From NCBI GenBank assembly GCA_938010565.1, contig CALLUQ010000200.1, forward strand, positions 1 to 42,925: a stretch of 42,925 bases of DNA, written 5' to 3'. Positions within the stretch are counted from its first letter, which is position 1. Every line of letters begins with the position of its first letter. The stretch is from an uncultured Flavobacteriales bacterium (GTDB taxonomy: Bacteria > Bacteroidota > Bacteroidia > Flavobacteriales_D > CALLUQ01). Below, one piece after another: positions 7,899-16,423 of the stretch. The notes under the pieces were generated by a model. The model was given only the letters and a program-made list of their open reading frames with translations. It had not been told where the DNA came from and did not search any database. A program made the translations under genes and the position numbers.

Positions 7899-8918
7899 AT
7901 GCAAAAATGCAGCTTCTGGCTCTTGGGTATATTGACCCTGATGCTACACGGGTGCGTGGATGATCCGTTGGATGTTGATATTTCAGGGCACGGAACAGAT
8001 TTGAATATCAGCCGGCTCGATCAAAAGTTATTCGAAGCATTAAAACAAGATCCCGACCGTGTTCATCAGGAATTGTTGGCAACGGAAGGAGTGGCTTACC
8101 CGTTTTATTTTAGCAAGATGTTGGGGTTGGGTTCGGTCTATGATCCCAATGCAGGCTTCAATTTATATCGCTTTGTAAACGATAAGGTAATCCGGGAAGT
8201 GTACGATACCATGCGGTTGGCCTATGCGGATATTTCAGACATCGAAGCGCAACTCGAAAGTGCTTTTGGCCATTATCGGTACTATTTTCCGGATGCCGCC
8301 ATTCCAAGGATCGTCACTACCCAAACCGGTTTTTACACCACAGTATTTGATCTTGACTCCGTATTCCTGATCAATCTTGAAATGTATTTGGGAGCCCGGA
8401 GTTCTTTTGTGAAAAGATTATCGCCCAAAGACTATCCGCAATACCTGAAAGATCAAATGGAGCGGAAAAACATACCGGTAGATGTGATGCATGTCTGGCT
8501 AACCAACAAGTATTACTCCGGCGAAACGATCGGACCTACCTTTGCCAGCCATATTATTTTTCACGGGAAGATCATGTATTTGCTCCATGCCGCTTTACGC
8601 GAACACACCGAAGCAGAACGGTTTAAATATACGGAAGACCAACTGCGCTGGTGCGAATCGAATGAAGCCAATATCTGGAAAGTAATTTTGGAGAGGGAAT
8701 GCTTACATTCGTCGGACCAGATGATGATCGGGCAATGGGTGAACCCTGCACCGTTTACCCACGACCTGCCCAAAAACTCTCCGCCTATGGTGGGAGTGTG
8801 GGTAGGTTGGAAAATAGTGAAAAACTACATGGAGGCACATCCGGAACTGACCATTGCCGGTCTAATGGATCTGCAAGACCATCATGTCATTTTACAATCG
8901 TATAAACCACCCAAATAA
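7899..8918 (+). CDS. gldB: Gliding motility lipoprotein GldB
   Basis: A 339-residue predicted lipoprotein. MQKCSFWLLGILTLMLHGC gives a lipobox with acylated Cys19, followed by an all-soluble domain with GldB features (DISRLDQ-like NISRLDQKLFE near the start, then FYFSKMLGLG, FGHYRYYFPDA and GVWVGWKIVKNYM near the end). In Flavobacterium, GldB is required for gliding; the family is widespread in Bacteroidota, including non-gliders, and is associated with the gliding/T9SS machinery. I chose ATG 7899 because it directly precedes the signal sequence; the frame is open further upstream but overlaps the divergent barrel gene. It overlaps gldC by one base (TAATG). Confidence 0.88.
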   Translation: MQKCSFWLLGILTLMLHGCVDDPLDVDISGHGTDLNISRLDQKLFEALKQDPDRVHQELLATEGVAYPFYFSKMLGLGSVYDPNAGFNLYRFVNDKVIREVYDTMRLAYADISDIEAQLESAFGHYRYYFPDAAIPRIVTTQTGFYTTVFDLDSVFLINLEMYLGARSSFVKRLSPKDYPQYLKDQMERKNIPVDVMHVWLTNKYYSGETIGPTFASHIIFHGKIMYLLHAALREHTEAERFKYTEDQLRWCESNEANIWKVILERECLHSSDQMMIGQWVNPAPFTHDLPKNSPPMVGVWVGWKIVKNYMEAHPELTIAGLMDLQDHHVILQSYKPPK

Positions 8919-9265
8919 TGGCAGACGATAAAAACCGGACTTCGGAGATCCGGCTCAAAGTACAACTGGACGAAAATAATATCCCGGTAACCATCGATTG
9001 GATGGCTGAGGATGGCCAGTTACAACATGAAGGGAAAGCAATGATGTTTTCCGTTTGGGATAAAAAAGAAACCACCACACTACGCGTGGATCTGTGGACC
9101 AAAGAAATGTATGTGGAAGAAATGAACCAATTCTTCATGGAGTCTTTAATAACCATGGCCGATGTATTTGAGCGTGCAACGGGAGAAGGTGAAATGGCTT
9201 CCGAAATGCGTGATTTCGGGAAATATTTTGGTGAGCGGATGGAGGTGTTGAAAAGGGAGGGCTGA
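8918..9265 (+). CDS. gldC: Gliding motility protein GldC
   Basis: A 115-residue soluble protein of the GldC family: SEIRLKVQLDENNIPVTIDW, then TTTLRVDLWTKEMYVEEMNQFF and a C-terminal helix with MADVFERATGEGEMASEM. GldC enhances gliding in Flavobacterium; its biochemical role is unknown. The start codon overlaps the gldB stop by one base, the conserved gldB-gldC arrangement. It is convergent with engB, 26 bp away. No signal peptide. Confidence 0.9.
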   Translation: MADDKNRTSEIRLKVQLDENNIPVTIDWMAEDGQLQHEGKAMMFSVWDKKETTTLRVDLWTKEMYVEEMNQFFMESLITMADVFERATGEGEMASEMRDFGKYFGERMEVLKREG

Positions 9266-9291
9266 TCCTTTTTTATATACGGCAGGATGGT

Positions 9292-9915
9292 TTAACGATC
9301 GTAAACCTGATTCACTTCTCCAATGTAATCCAGCACTTCATCTTTGCCCGTTTTATCCGGGGCGGAAGTGATGTAGTGGGGCGGAAGCGTTTCCCACCTT
9401 TCCAACAAGCTTTTTCGGTAAGCTTCGAGGTTGTTTTGTAATTTTTGTTTGCCCAGTTTGTCGGCTTTCGTAAAAATAACGGAAAAAGGGATCTGGCTCA
9501 CCCCCAGCCACTCCATAAATTCCAGGTCAATTTTTTGCGCCTCATGCCGGATGTCGATAAGCACAAAAATGCAAAGGAGGTTTTTTCGGGTCAGGATGTA
9601 GCGGCGGATGAATTTATCCCACTTTGCTTTATCTGTTTTAGAAGCTTTTGCAAAACCGTATCCGGGCAGGTCAGCCAGGTACCAGCTTTCCTTTTTTCCT
9701 CCGGTTTCCGATTCGATCAAAAAATGATTGATCAATTGCGTTTTCCCCGGTCGTCCCGAAGTTTTGGCCAGCTTTTTACGATCGGTTAGCATATTGATCA
9801 ACGAGGATTTACCCACGTTGGAACGTCCGGTAAAAGCGTACTCGGGCCGGTCGGCATCCGGAGCTTTTTTAGGGTCCGTATTGCTGATCACGAACTGGGC
9901 GTTGCGAATAAGCAT
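9292..9915 (-). CDS. engB: Ribosome biogenesis GTPase YihA/YsxC/EngB
   Basis: A 207-residue single-domain GTPase of the TrmE-Era-EngA-YihA group, needed for late 50S subunit assembly. The motifs are the P-loop GRSNVGKSS (30-38), switch region SGRPGKTQ with the G2 threonine, DLPGYGFAK (G3) and TKAD (G4). The length is normal. It is the second gene of a minus-strand pair, starting 3 bp after the stop of the alpha/beta hydrolase gene. Confidence 0.95.
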   Translation of the reverse strand: MLIRNAQFVISNTDPKKAPDADRPEYAFTGRSNVGKSSLINMLTDRKKLAKTSGRPGKTQLINHFLIESETGGKKESWYLADLPGYGFAKASKTDKAKWDKFIRRYILTRKNLLCIFVLIDIRHEAQKIDLEFMEWLGVSQIPFSVIFTKADKLGKQKLQNNLEAYRKSLLERWETLPPHYITSAPDKTGKDEVLDYIGEVNQVYDR

Positions 9916-9918
9916 GGG

Positions 9919-10674
9919 CTAAATATTGCGGGCAGTAAGCCAATCGCTGTAAAGCGTGTTGAAAGTTTTCGGATGCTCCATCATAGGAGCATGCCCACAC
10001 TTGTCAATCCAGTACAAGTCGCTGTCCGGAATGCTTTGGTGAAACTCACGAGCAACATCGGGCGGTGTGATCGTATCTTCTTTTCCCCAGATCAGGCAGG
10101 TAGGCATTAATAGGTTGGGCAGGTCTTTTCGCATGTTATGACGAATGGCCGATTTGGCAAAAGCAATAATGCGTATCACCTTGTTTCGGTTGTTTACCGC
10201 TTCGTGGCACTCGTCTACCAACTCATCGGTAACCATAGCAGGATCGTGAAAGGTAAGGGCGATCTTTTTACGCAAGTATTCTTTGTCCTCCCTTCTCGGA
10301 AAAGAACCGCCAAAAGCATTTTCATATAATCCCGAACTGGCAGTAAGCGTGAGGGAATGTACTTTTTCGGGATGTTTGGCACTGTATACCAGCGCCACGT
10401 GTCCTCCAAGTGAATTTCCTAACAAATTAACCTTGTCGAGCCCTTTCATTTCGATAAATTCGTGCAGAAAGCCGGCAAGATTTTTTACGTTGGTCTTCAG
10501 CAAAGGAAGGTCGTAAATGGGCAGTTGAGGGATCAGAATCTTATACCTCGGGCTAAAAGCCGGAACAACATCCCTGAAGTTGCTTAAAGCACCGAATAAG
10601 CCATGTAACAAAATGATCGGAGTGCCTTCCCCGATTTCAATGTATGAAAATTTCCCCTCCTTGATTGGTTCCAT
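9919..10674 (-). CDS. Alpha/beta-fold hydrolase
   Basis: A 251-residue alpha/beta hydrolase with the oxyanion HGLFG (LLHGLFGALSNF), the nucleophile elbow GNSLGG, an acid candidate in WGKEDTITPP and the late histidine in KCGHAPMMEHP. It is closest in form to small esterases and the MhpC/BioH-like group; the substrate is unknown. It is soluble, with no signal peptide. It forms a two-gene unit with engB, 3 bp apart. A possible -7 box TAATTTTG lies far upstream on the minus strand (10814-10807). Confidence 0.85.
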   Translation of the reverse strand: MEPIKEGKFSYIEIGEGTPIILLHGLFGALSNFRDVVPAFSPRYKILIPQLPIYDLPLLKTNVKNLAGFLHEFIEMKGLDKVNLLGNSLGGHVALVYSAKHPEKVHSLTLTASSGLYENAFGGSFPRREDKEYLRKKIALTFHDPAMVTDELVDECHEAVNNRNKVIRIIAFAKSAIRHNMRKDLPNLLMPTCLIWGKEDTITPPDVAREFHQSIPDSDLYWIDKCGHAPMMEHPKTFNTLYSDWLTARNI

Positions 10675-11006
10675 ATGCTAAAACACCAGACATTTAAACA
10701 GACCATACCCGCCAACAAATGGTTGACCTTACATGGTTGGCCTTACTAAGAATATAGAAAAGCTTTTATGCTTGACCCGATCGGTCTTGCTCTTTTCTTT
10801 CGGTTTCAAAATTAAACAAATAACAAACACAATGTTGGCATCGGGCGAACATTCCGTGGCTCTGTTGGCAGAAAAGTATAGTCGAAGCAAAAGGCATCCC
10901 ACTTTTTACCACAACTGAAATGTGATTGTAAATATCTTTTTGTCAATGAGTTATGAGGATAAGTGTAACAAATAATCGTTATTATTCGTTGAAAGTTATT
11001 AACAAA

Positions 11007-11031
11007 TGAGGTGTTGGTGGGCAAAAGTGGT
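11007..11031 (+). promoter_or_regulatory. Candidate MraZ operator
   Basis: TGAGG at 11007, TGGG at 11018 and TGGT at 11028 form short direct repeats about one helical turn apart, just upstream of the mraZ -7 box. MraZ of other bacteria represses its own operon by binding TGGGN-type repeats spaced 10 bp apart. The match is partial. Confidence 0.35.
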
Positions 11032-11039
11032 TAGTTTTG
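11032..11039 (+). promoter_or_regulatory. Candidate -7 box of the dcw cluster
   Basis: TAGTTTTG is an exact TAnnTTTG match 36 bases before the mraZ ATG at 11076. A TTG at 11014-11016 could serve as -33 element with a short spacer. Confidence 0.5.
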
Positions 11040-11075
11040 CCAATGCCAAATTAATACGTGTGTCCCTCAAATCAG

Positions 11076-11537
11076 ATGAAAGGCTTTGTTGGCGAATTTG
11101 AATGTAAGCTTGATGCCAAAGGAAGATTGCTCTTCCCTTCGGGATTGAAGAAACAGCTTGATCCGGCTGCCCAGGAGTCTTTTGTCGTAAATCGTGGATT
11201 TGAAGGTTGTTTGGTGATGTATCCGATGAATGAATGGGAGACCATTACGGAAAAATTGAAGATGCTGAACCTCTTTGTTGCAAAAAACCGACGCTTTTAC
11301 CGTCAATTCCACAACGGGGCAACCCCCCTTGGCTTGGATAATAACGGGAGGGTACTGGTACCGAAACACCTGCTGAATTATGCCGGTATTGGTAAAGAAG
11401 TAATCGTTTTTGCCTATGCGGATCGCATAGAACTATGGGCAAAAGATCGTTACGAATCAGAGATGACCGAGGGAACCGAGCAATTTGCCGACCTCGCCGA
11501 AGAGGTGATGGGCCAAGCAGGTAACAATCATGAATGA
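11076..11537 (+). CDS. mraZ: Transcriptional regulator MraZ
   Basis: A 153-residue protein with two SpoVT/AbrB-like MraZ repeats: GEFECKLDAKGRLLFPSGLK near the start and PLGLDNNGRVLVPKHLL in the second half, each with the DxxGRxxxP signature. MraZ is a nucleoid-associated repressor of its own division/cell-wall operon and begins the dcw cluster here. I use ATG 11076 (MKGFVGEFE); a GTG at 11058 would add six residues unlike the family. The last 8 bases overlap rsmH, implying coupled translation. Confidence 0.93.
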   Translation: MKGFVGEFECKLDAKGRLLFPSGLKKQLDPAAQESFVVNRGFEGCLVMYPMNEWETITEKLKMLNLFVAKNRRFYRQFHNGATPLGLDNNGRVLVPKHLLNYAGIGKEVIVFAYADRIELWAKDRYESEMTEGTEQFADLAEEVMGQAGNNHE

Positions 11538-12438
11538 TGCATACCACGTACCCGTTCTTTTAAATGCTGTGATCGATGGATTACAAATCCGCCCCGAGGG
11601 CACTTATGTTGACGCAACATACGGAGGAGGAGGGCATTCCGGTGAGATTCTCAAAGCATTAAACAACCAAGGAAAACTCTATGCTTTCGATCAGGATAAA
11701 GATGCGGTGGTCAACACAACAGATGATGCACGCTTCACCTTTATTCCGTCCAATTTCCGGTTTTTGAAAAATCACCTTAAAATGCATCAGGCCACTCCTG
11801 TTGACGGCATATTGGCCGATCTTGGAGTTTCATCGCATCAGTTCAATACGACGGAGCGCGGTTTTTCGTTGCGTTTTGATGCCACACTTGATATGCGTAT
11901 GGATCAGGGAACAACATCATCGGCCCGTGAAGTTGTGAACGATTACAACGAAGCAGATCTGGTGCAAGTATTTCGCGGGTACGGAGAGCTGAAAGAAGCA
12001 CGTAAAATTGCCCGAAGGTTGGTAAATGCCCGTACCGAAAAAACACTTCGGACTACCCGGGAGCTGTGTGCTGTTCTCAAAGGAATGGCACCACCACACA
12101 AAGAAAACCAATTTTTGGCACGTGTGTTTCAGGCCCTCAGAATTGAGGTGAATAAAGAATTGGAAGCTTTAAAAACCCTCATGGAGCAAGCCTGCGATGT
12201 GCTGAAACCGGAAGGCCGTCTCGCTGTAATTTCCTACCACTCGCTGGAAGATCGGCTGGTGAAAAATTACTTCAGAAGCGGAAATTTCGATGGAAAACAA
12301 GAAAAAGATTTCTACGGAAACCTGATCCGGCCGATGCATCCCATTCAAACCAAACCCATCGTTCCGGATCAAACAGAAATACAAGCCAATAACCGTGCAC
12401 GCAGTGCGCGACTGAGAATAGCGGAAAAGCGCAAATGA
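11530..12438 (+). CDS. rsmH: 16S rRNA (cytosine(1402)-N(4))-methyltransferase
   Basis: A 302-residue SAM-dependent enzyme (MraW/RsmH) that methylates N4 of C1402 in 16S rRNA at the decoding centre. Signatures are HVPVLLNAVIDGL at the start, the SAM loop VDATYGGGGHSGEIL, ADLGVSSHQFN, and AVISYHSLEDRLVK near the C-terminus, with NNRARSARLRIAEK at the end. It overlaps mraZ by 8 bp and ftsL by 4 bp (ATGA). Confidence 0.97.
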   Translation: MNDAYHVPVLLNAVIDGLQIRPEGTYVDATYGGGGHSGEILKALNNQGKLYAFDQDKDAVVNTTDDARFTFIPSNFRFLKNHLKMHQATPVDGILADLGVSSHQFNTTERGFSLRFDATLDMRMDQGTTSSAREVVNDYNEADLVQVFRGYGELKEARKIARRLVNARTEKTLRTTRELCAVLKGMAPPHKENQFLARVFQALRIEVNKELEALKTLMEQACDVLKPEGRLAVISYHSLEDRLVKNYFRSGNFDGKQEKDFYGNLIRPMHPIQTKPIVPDQTEIQANNRARSARLRIAEKRK

Positions 12439-12821
12439 ACCGATTGAAAGAAAAGCAGCAACCGCCAACTGCTTCCAAGAAAAAAAAAGGCGGAAAAGTA
12501 GCACGATCCATCCTCAATGTGCTCAACGGAAATTTTCTTTCCAGAGAAAATACAATCCGCCATTTGCCCTATTTGTTCTTCCTGACCTTTATTCTGATTT
12601 GTTATACGGGGTATGGCTACTTCGCCGAAAAAACCGTGAAATCGCTCAACCGGATCACCAAAGAACTAAAAGAACTGCGGGCTGAAGAAACGACTGTAAA
12701 ATCGAAACTTAGCCGTTTAAGCAAACAATCGCAGGTAGCGGCAGCCGTTGCGCCGCTTGGCTTAAAAGAATCGTTTGATCCGCCAGTGAAAATAAACCTG
12801 CGGGAAGGAGAATCCGATTGA
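12435..12821 (+). CDS. ftsL: FtsL-like cell division protein
   Basis: A 128-residue bitopic membrane protein. A basic cytoplasmic N-terminus rich in Lys is followed by one membrane helix (LPYLFFLTFILICYTGYGYF, about 43-63) and a periplasmic coiled coil (LNRITKELKELRAEETTVKSKL). FtsL is poorly conserved, so the call rests on size, topology and position between rsmH and ftsI. It is expected to join FtsQ in the divisome and activate FtsWI. ATGA overlap with rsmH. Confidence 0.8.
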   Translation: MNRLKEKQQPPTASKKKKGGKVARSILNVLNGNFLSRENTIRHLPYLFFLTFILICYTGYGYFAEKTVKSLNRITKELKELRAEETTVKSKLSRLSKQSQVAAAVAPLGLKESFDPPVKINLREGESD

Positions 12822-12839
12822 TACAAAGGCAACAACGAA

Positions 12840-14963
12840 GTGGAAAGTAAAAAAGACATAACGTGGCGCATGTATTTGCTGTACTTTCTCGTTTGCGTGT
12901 TTGGCATAGCCATTCTGTTCAAGGTCTTTAAGATCCAACTGGTCGAAGGTGGCGAATGGACCAAACGCTCGGAAAATGAGAAATACAGCTTCCGCACCAT
13001 TGCAGCTGCCAGGGGTAACATTTACTCCGATGATGGCAGTTTGCTTGCCACTTCGGTACCTACCTACAAAGTACACGTCGATCTGAACACCGAAGCCATC
13101 ACTGAAAAGATATGGAGAGAAAAAGGAGACTCCCTGGTGAAAGCTTGTGCCGATCTTTTTGCTAAAAACACCACCGAAAACGCACAGCTAAACCATTTGT
13201 ACGCCAAACGTTTTAAAACAGCCCGGAGAGAAGGAAAGCGCTATACCAAGATCCACAGCAAAGTACGATACGACCAACTGCAGAAGATCAAGCAATTTCC
13301 CATTCTGCGAAAAGGGCGATATAAAGGCGGACTCATCATAGAACAAAAAAACCGCCGCGAAAAGCCATTTGGCATGTTAGCATTTCGCACCATTGGCTAC
13401 GAAAGAGAAGAAGTGGCACCTGTTGGGTTGGAGGGAGCCTACAGTACGGATCTGGGAGGACAGGACGGCAAACGCCTGATGAAAAAAATATCCGGAGGGG
13501 TATGGATGCCGATGAATGACGGCAATGAAATTGAACCCCTGGACGGAGCAGATATTGTAACCAATATCAACATCAATTTTCAGGATGTAACCGAAAAATC
13601 ACTCCTGGATAACCTGATCAAACACAATGCACACCATGGCTGTGCCGTGCTGATGGAAGTAGAAACAGGGCGGATCAAAGCCATTGCCAACCTGGCACGA
13701 AAAGGGTTGGCCAACTATTTCGAAGATTACAATTACGCTGTTGGCGAAAGCACGGAACCCGGCTCCACCTTCAAACTGATGTCGCTGATGGCTTTGATCG
13801 ATCATGGCCACATCGCTATGACCGATTCGGTCGATTGCGGAAATGGCAAACACGATTTTTACGGAGTACCCATGCACGACTCAAAAAAAGGCGGTTATCA
13901 AATGCAGACGGTAAGCGGAACTTTTGCAAACTCCAGCAATATCGGCATGGCCAAACTGATCAGCCAGTACTACAGCAAGGATCAACGCCGCTTTACCGAT
14001 AAACTCCACCTGATGGGCGTTGGAAGCAAACTGGGGCTAGAGATCAGCGGAGAAGGAAGCCCTGTTCTCAAAAATGCCGGCGAAAGCAACTGGTCCGGAA
14101 TTTCCATTACCCAAATGGCCATTGGTTATGAATTGCAAATGACTCCTCTTCAGCAATTGGCTTTTTACAATGCCGTAGCCAACCAAGGGCGCCTGATGCG
14201 CCCCATTTTCGTGAAAGAAGTACGAAAAAACGGCAAAGTGATCCGTTCCGTAGATCCGGTAGTGCTGAAAGAATCCATTTGCTCCCGGGAAACCAATGAA
14301 CAACTGAAACAATGCTTGAGCGAAGTGGTCGAATATGGCACCGGAGAAAACCTGAAAATCAAACGTTTCTCCTTCGCCGGAAAAACAGGGACCGCTCGCA
14401 TTGCAAAAGGCCTGAAAGGATATGTACAGATAGGCGAAGGCCATAACAACTATTCTTACCAGGCTTCTTTTGTAGGGTATTTTCCTGCTGAAAACCCCAG
14501 GTATTCCTGCATTGTGGTGATCTCCGGGCCTTCCAACGGGCAGTATTACGGAGCACAAGTGGCCGGGCCGGTATTTAAAGAAATTGCAGAAAAAGTATAT
14601 GCCGCAAGCCTCGATATGCAAGAAGGGCTCAACCAGCCCAACCTAGCCATCGGCCAATTGCCTGCCTCCGGAAATGGCAATCAAAAAAAATTGCAACGGG
14701 TGTTTTCGGACCTGGATGTGCAAATGAACATCAGAAACCCGGAAGCAGAGTATGTACAAACTAAAATGGGAGACAACGAGATCAACCTGCTTGCACTTGA
14801 TACGGGGGGCCATTTACCCCGTGTAGTAGGGATGGGGCTTGCCGATGCGATCTATCTCCTCGAAAACAAAGGAAAAAAAGTAAAAGTGATGGGGTTCGGT
14901 ACGGTAAAGAAACAATACACCCATCCGGAAAAACCGAACGTGATCGTGCTTGAATTATCATGA
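12840..14963 (+). CDS. ftsI: Division transpeptidase FtsI / PBP3 with PASTA domain
   Basis: A 707-residue class B penicillin-binding protein that crosslinks septal peptidoglycan. A GTG start is used, since the N-terminus MESKKDITWRMYLLYF resembles other Bacteroidota members. One membrane helix lies at about 12-30, and the dimerisation domain begins at RGNIYSDDGSLLATS. Transpeptidase motifs are STFK (Ser309, Lys312), SSN (365-367) and KTGT (515-518). A C-terminal PASTA domain (LPRVVGMGLADAIYLLENKGKK) is present, as is common in Gram-positives and Bacteroidota but absent from E. coli FtsI. It overlaps murE by 4 bp. Confidence 0.95.
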   Translation: MESKKDITWRMYLLYFLVCVFGIAILFKVFKIQLVEGGEWTKRSENEKYSFRTIAAARGNIYSDDGSLLATSVPTYKVHVDLNTEAITEKIWREKGDSLVKACADLFAKNTTENAQLNHLYAKRFKTARREGKRYTKIHSKVRYDQLQKIKQFPILRKGRYKGGLIIEQKNRREKPFGMLAFRTIGYEREEVAPVGLEGAYSTDLGGQDGKRLMKKISGGVWMPMNDGNEIEPLDGADIVTNININFQDVTEKSLLDNLIKHNAHHGCAVLMEVETGRIKAIANLARKGLANYFEDYNYAVGESTEPGSTFKLMSLMALIDHGHIAMTDSVDCGNGKHDFYGVPMHDSKKGGYQMQTVSGTFANSSNIGMAKLISQYYSKDQRRFTDKLHLMGVGSKLGLEISGEGSPVLKNAGESNWSGISITQMAIGYELQMTPLQQLAFYNAVANQGRLMRPIFVKEVRKNGKVIRSVDPVVLKESICSRETNEQLKQCLSEVVEYGTGENLKIKRFSFAGKTGTARIAKGLKGYVQIGEGHNNYSYQASFVGYFPAENPRYSCIVVISGPSNGQYYGAQVAGPVFKEIAEKVYAASLDMQEGLNQPNLAIGQLPASGNGNQKKLQRVFSDLDVQMNIRNPEAEYVQTKMGDNEINLLALDTGGHLPRVVGMGLADAIYLLENKGKKVKVMGFGTVKKQYTHPEKPNVIVLELS

Positions 14964-16423
14964 AACTGCTAAAAGATCTATTGTATAAAGTAAGCCTGCG
15001 GGAGGTGCAGGGATCCACAAACATTGCGGTTGAAACGGTGGCCTTCGATTCGAGAAAAATAACCGGTTTCTGCATGTTTGTGGCCATTCGGGGAACCTGC
15101 ACGGATGGGCATGATTACATGGAGCAAGCGGTTGAAAAAGGAGCCATCGCTGTGGTTTGTGAAAACTACCCGAAACATCCGAACGAAAAGATCACGTATA
15201 TAAAAGTGGAAAATACGGCAGATGCTTTGGGTGTAATTGCTTCCAATTATTATGAAAACCCCTCTGCTGCTATACAATTGATCGGCGTAACCGGTACCAA
15301 CGGAAAAACAACCACCGCTACCATGTTGTACCATCTTTTCCGGCAACTGGGGTACAAAACCGGCCTCTTGTCTACCGTTGTAAATCGCATCCACAACCAA
15401 ACCATCCAGGCCACCCACACTACACCGGATGCATTGCAGATCAATGCGCTTTTGCGCGATATGGTCGAATTTGGATGTACCCACTGTTTTATGGAAGTAA
15501 GTTCGCACGCCATACATCAGCACAGAATACACGGATTGACATTTAAAGGAGGCGTATTTACCAATATAACCCACGATCATCTCGATTACCACGGTACTTT
15601 TAATGCATACATCAAAGCCAAAAAACTTTTTTTTGATGCCTTGCCGGCAGATGCCTTTGCAGTGGTGAATAAAGACGACGATCATTGGGAAAATATGGTG
15701 TTCGATATCAAAGCAAAAGTCAGCACATTCGGTATGCATTCCGTGGCCGATTATCGTGCCCGGATCATTGAAAACCGCTTCGAAGGGTTGCAGCTCAACA
15801 TAGACGGCAACGACATCTGGAGCAAACTCATAGGAAAGTTCAATGCCTACAACATCCTTTCCGTTTATGCCGTTGCCGATCAGCTGGATCAGGAAAAAAT
15901 AGATGTGCTGACCACCATTTCCAACCTCAATCCGGTAGAAGGCCGGTTTCAATACATGAAAACCGCATCCAATATCACTGCAATTGTGGATTATGCCCAC
16001 ACACCGGATGCCTTGGAAAATGTACTGCAGACCATTGAAGACATCCGGACCGGAAACGAAAAGGTCGTTTCCGTTGTAGGATGCGGAGGCAATCGGGATC
16101 ATACCAAACGCCCGTTGATGGCAGGCATTGCATGCAAATACAGCGATCAGGTGGTTTTTACTTCGGACAATCCACGCACCGAAAGCCCCCGGAAAATTAT
16201 TTCGGAGATGGAAGCGGGCGTATCAAAACCGGATTATCGGAAAACCACTTCAATTCCTGACCGCCGCGAAGCCATTAAAATAGCATGCAAACTGGCATCT
16301 GCCGGAGACATCGTTCTGGTAGCCGGAAAAGGACATGAAAAATACCAGGAGATCAACGGTGAACGGTTTCCTTTTGACGATATGAAAATAGTATTTGAAA
16401 CCTTGAAAATGCTGGAGAAATAG
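14960..16423 (+). CDS. murE: UDP-MurNAc-L-Ala-D-Glu:meso-diaminopimelate ligase
   Basis: A 487-residue Mur ligase adding the third amino acid of the stem peptide. The ATP loop is GTNGKTTTATML, the carbamylated-lysine region follows, and the C-terminal domain has the substrate signature DNPR near residue 403 (FTSDNPRTESP), which specifies meso-diaminopimelate rather than lysine. This predicts an mDAP-type wall. The start ATG overlaps the ftsI stop, and the stop shares bases with the GTG of mraY. Confidence 0.97.
   Translation: MKLLKDLLYKVSLREVQGSTNIAVETVAFDSRKITGFCMFVAIRGTCTDGHDYMEQAVEKGAIAVVCENYPKHPNEKITYIKVENTADALGVIASNYYENPSAAIQLIGVTGTNGKTTTATMLYHLFRQLGYKTGLLSTVVNRIHNQTIQATHTTPDALQINALLRDMVEFGCTHCFMEVSSHAIHQHRIHGLTFKGGVFTNITHDHLDYHGTFNAYIKAKKLFFDALPADAFAVVNKDDDHWENMVFDIKAKVSTFGMHSVADYRARIIENRFEGLQLNIDGNDIWSKLIGKFNAYNILSVYAVADQLDQEKIDVLTTISNLNPVEGRFQYMKTASNITAIVDYAHTPDALENVLQTIEDIRTGNEKVVSVVGCGGNRDHTKRPLMAGIACKYSDQVVFTSDNPRTESPRKIISEMEAGVSKPDYRKTTSIPDRREAIKIACKLASAGDIVLVAGKGHEKYQEINGERFPFDDMKIVFETLKMLEK

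Larger units (their letters stand above)
10675..11075. other. Divergent intergenic region before mraZ
   Basis: 400 bp between the hydrolase/engB pair and the dcw cluster. It holds the mraZ promoter and operator candidates at its right end and possible minus-strand promoter sequence near 10807-10814. Short frames inside show no protein-like features. Confidence 0.5.

Noticed and set aside
10733-11024. Small ORFs upstream of mraZ
   Set aside because: They lie in the promoter region of the dcw cluster and lack any protein-like feature.
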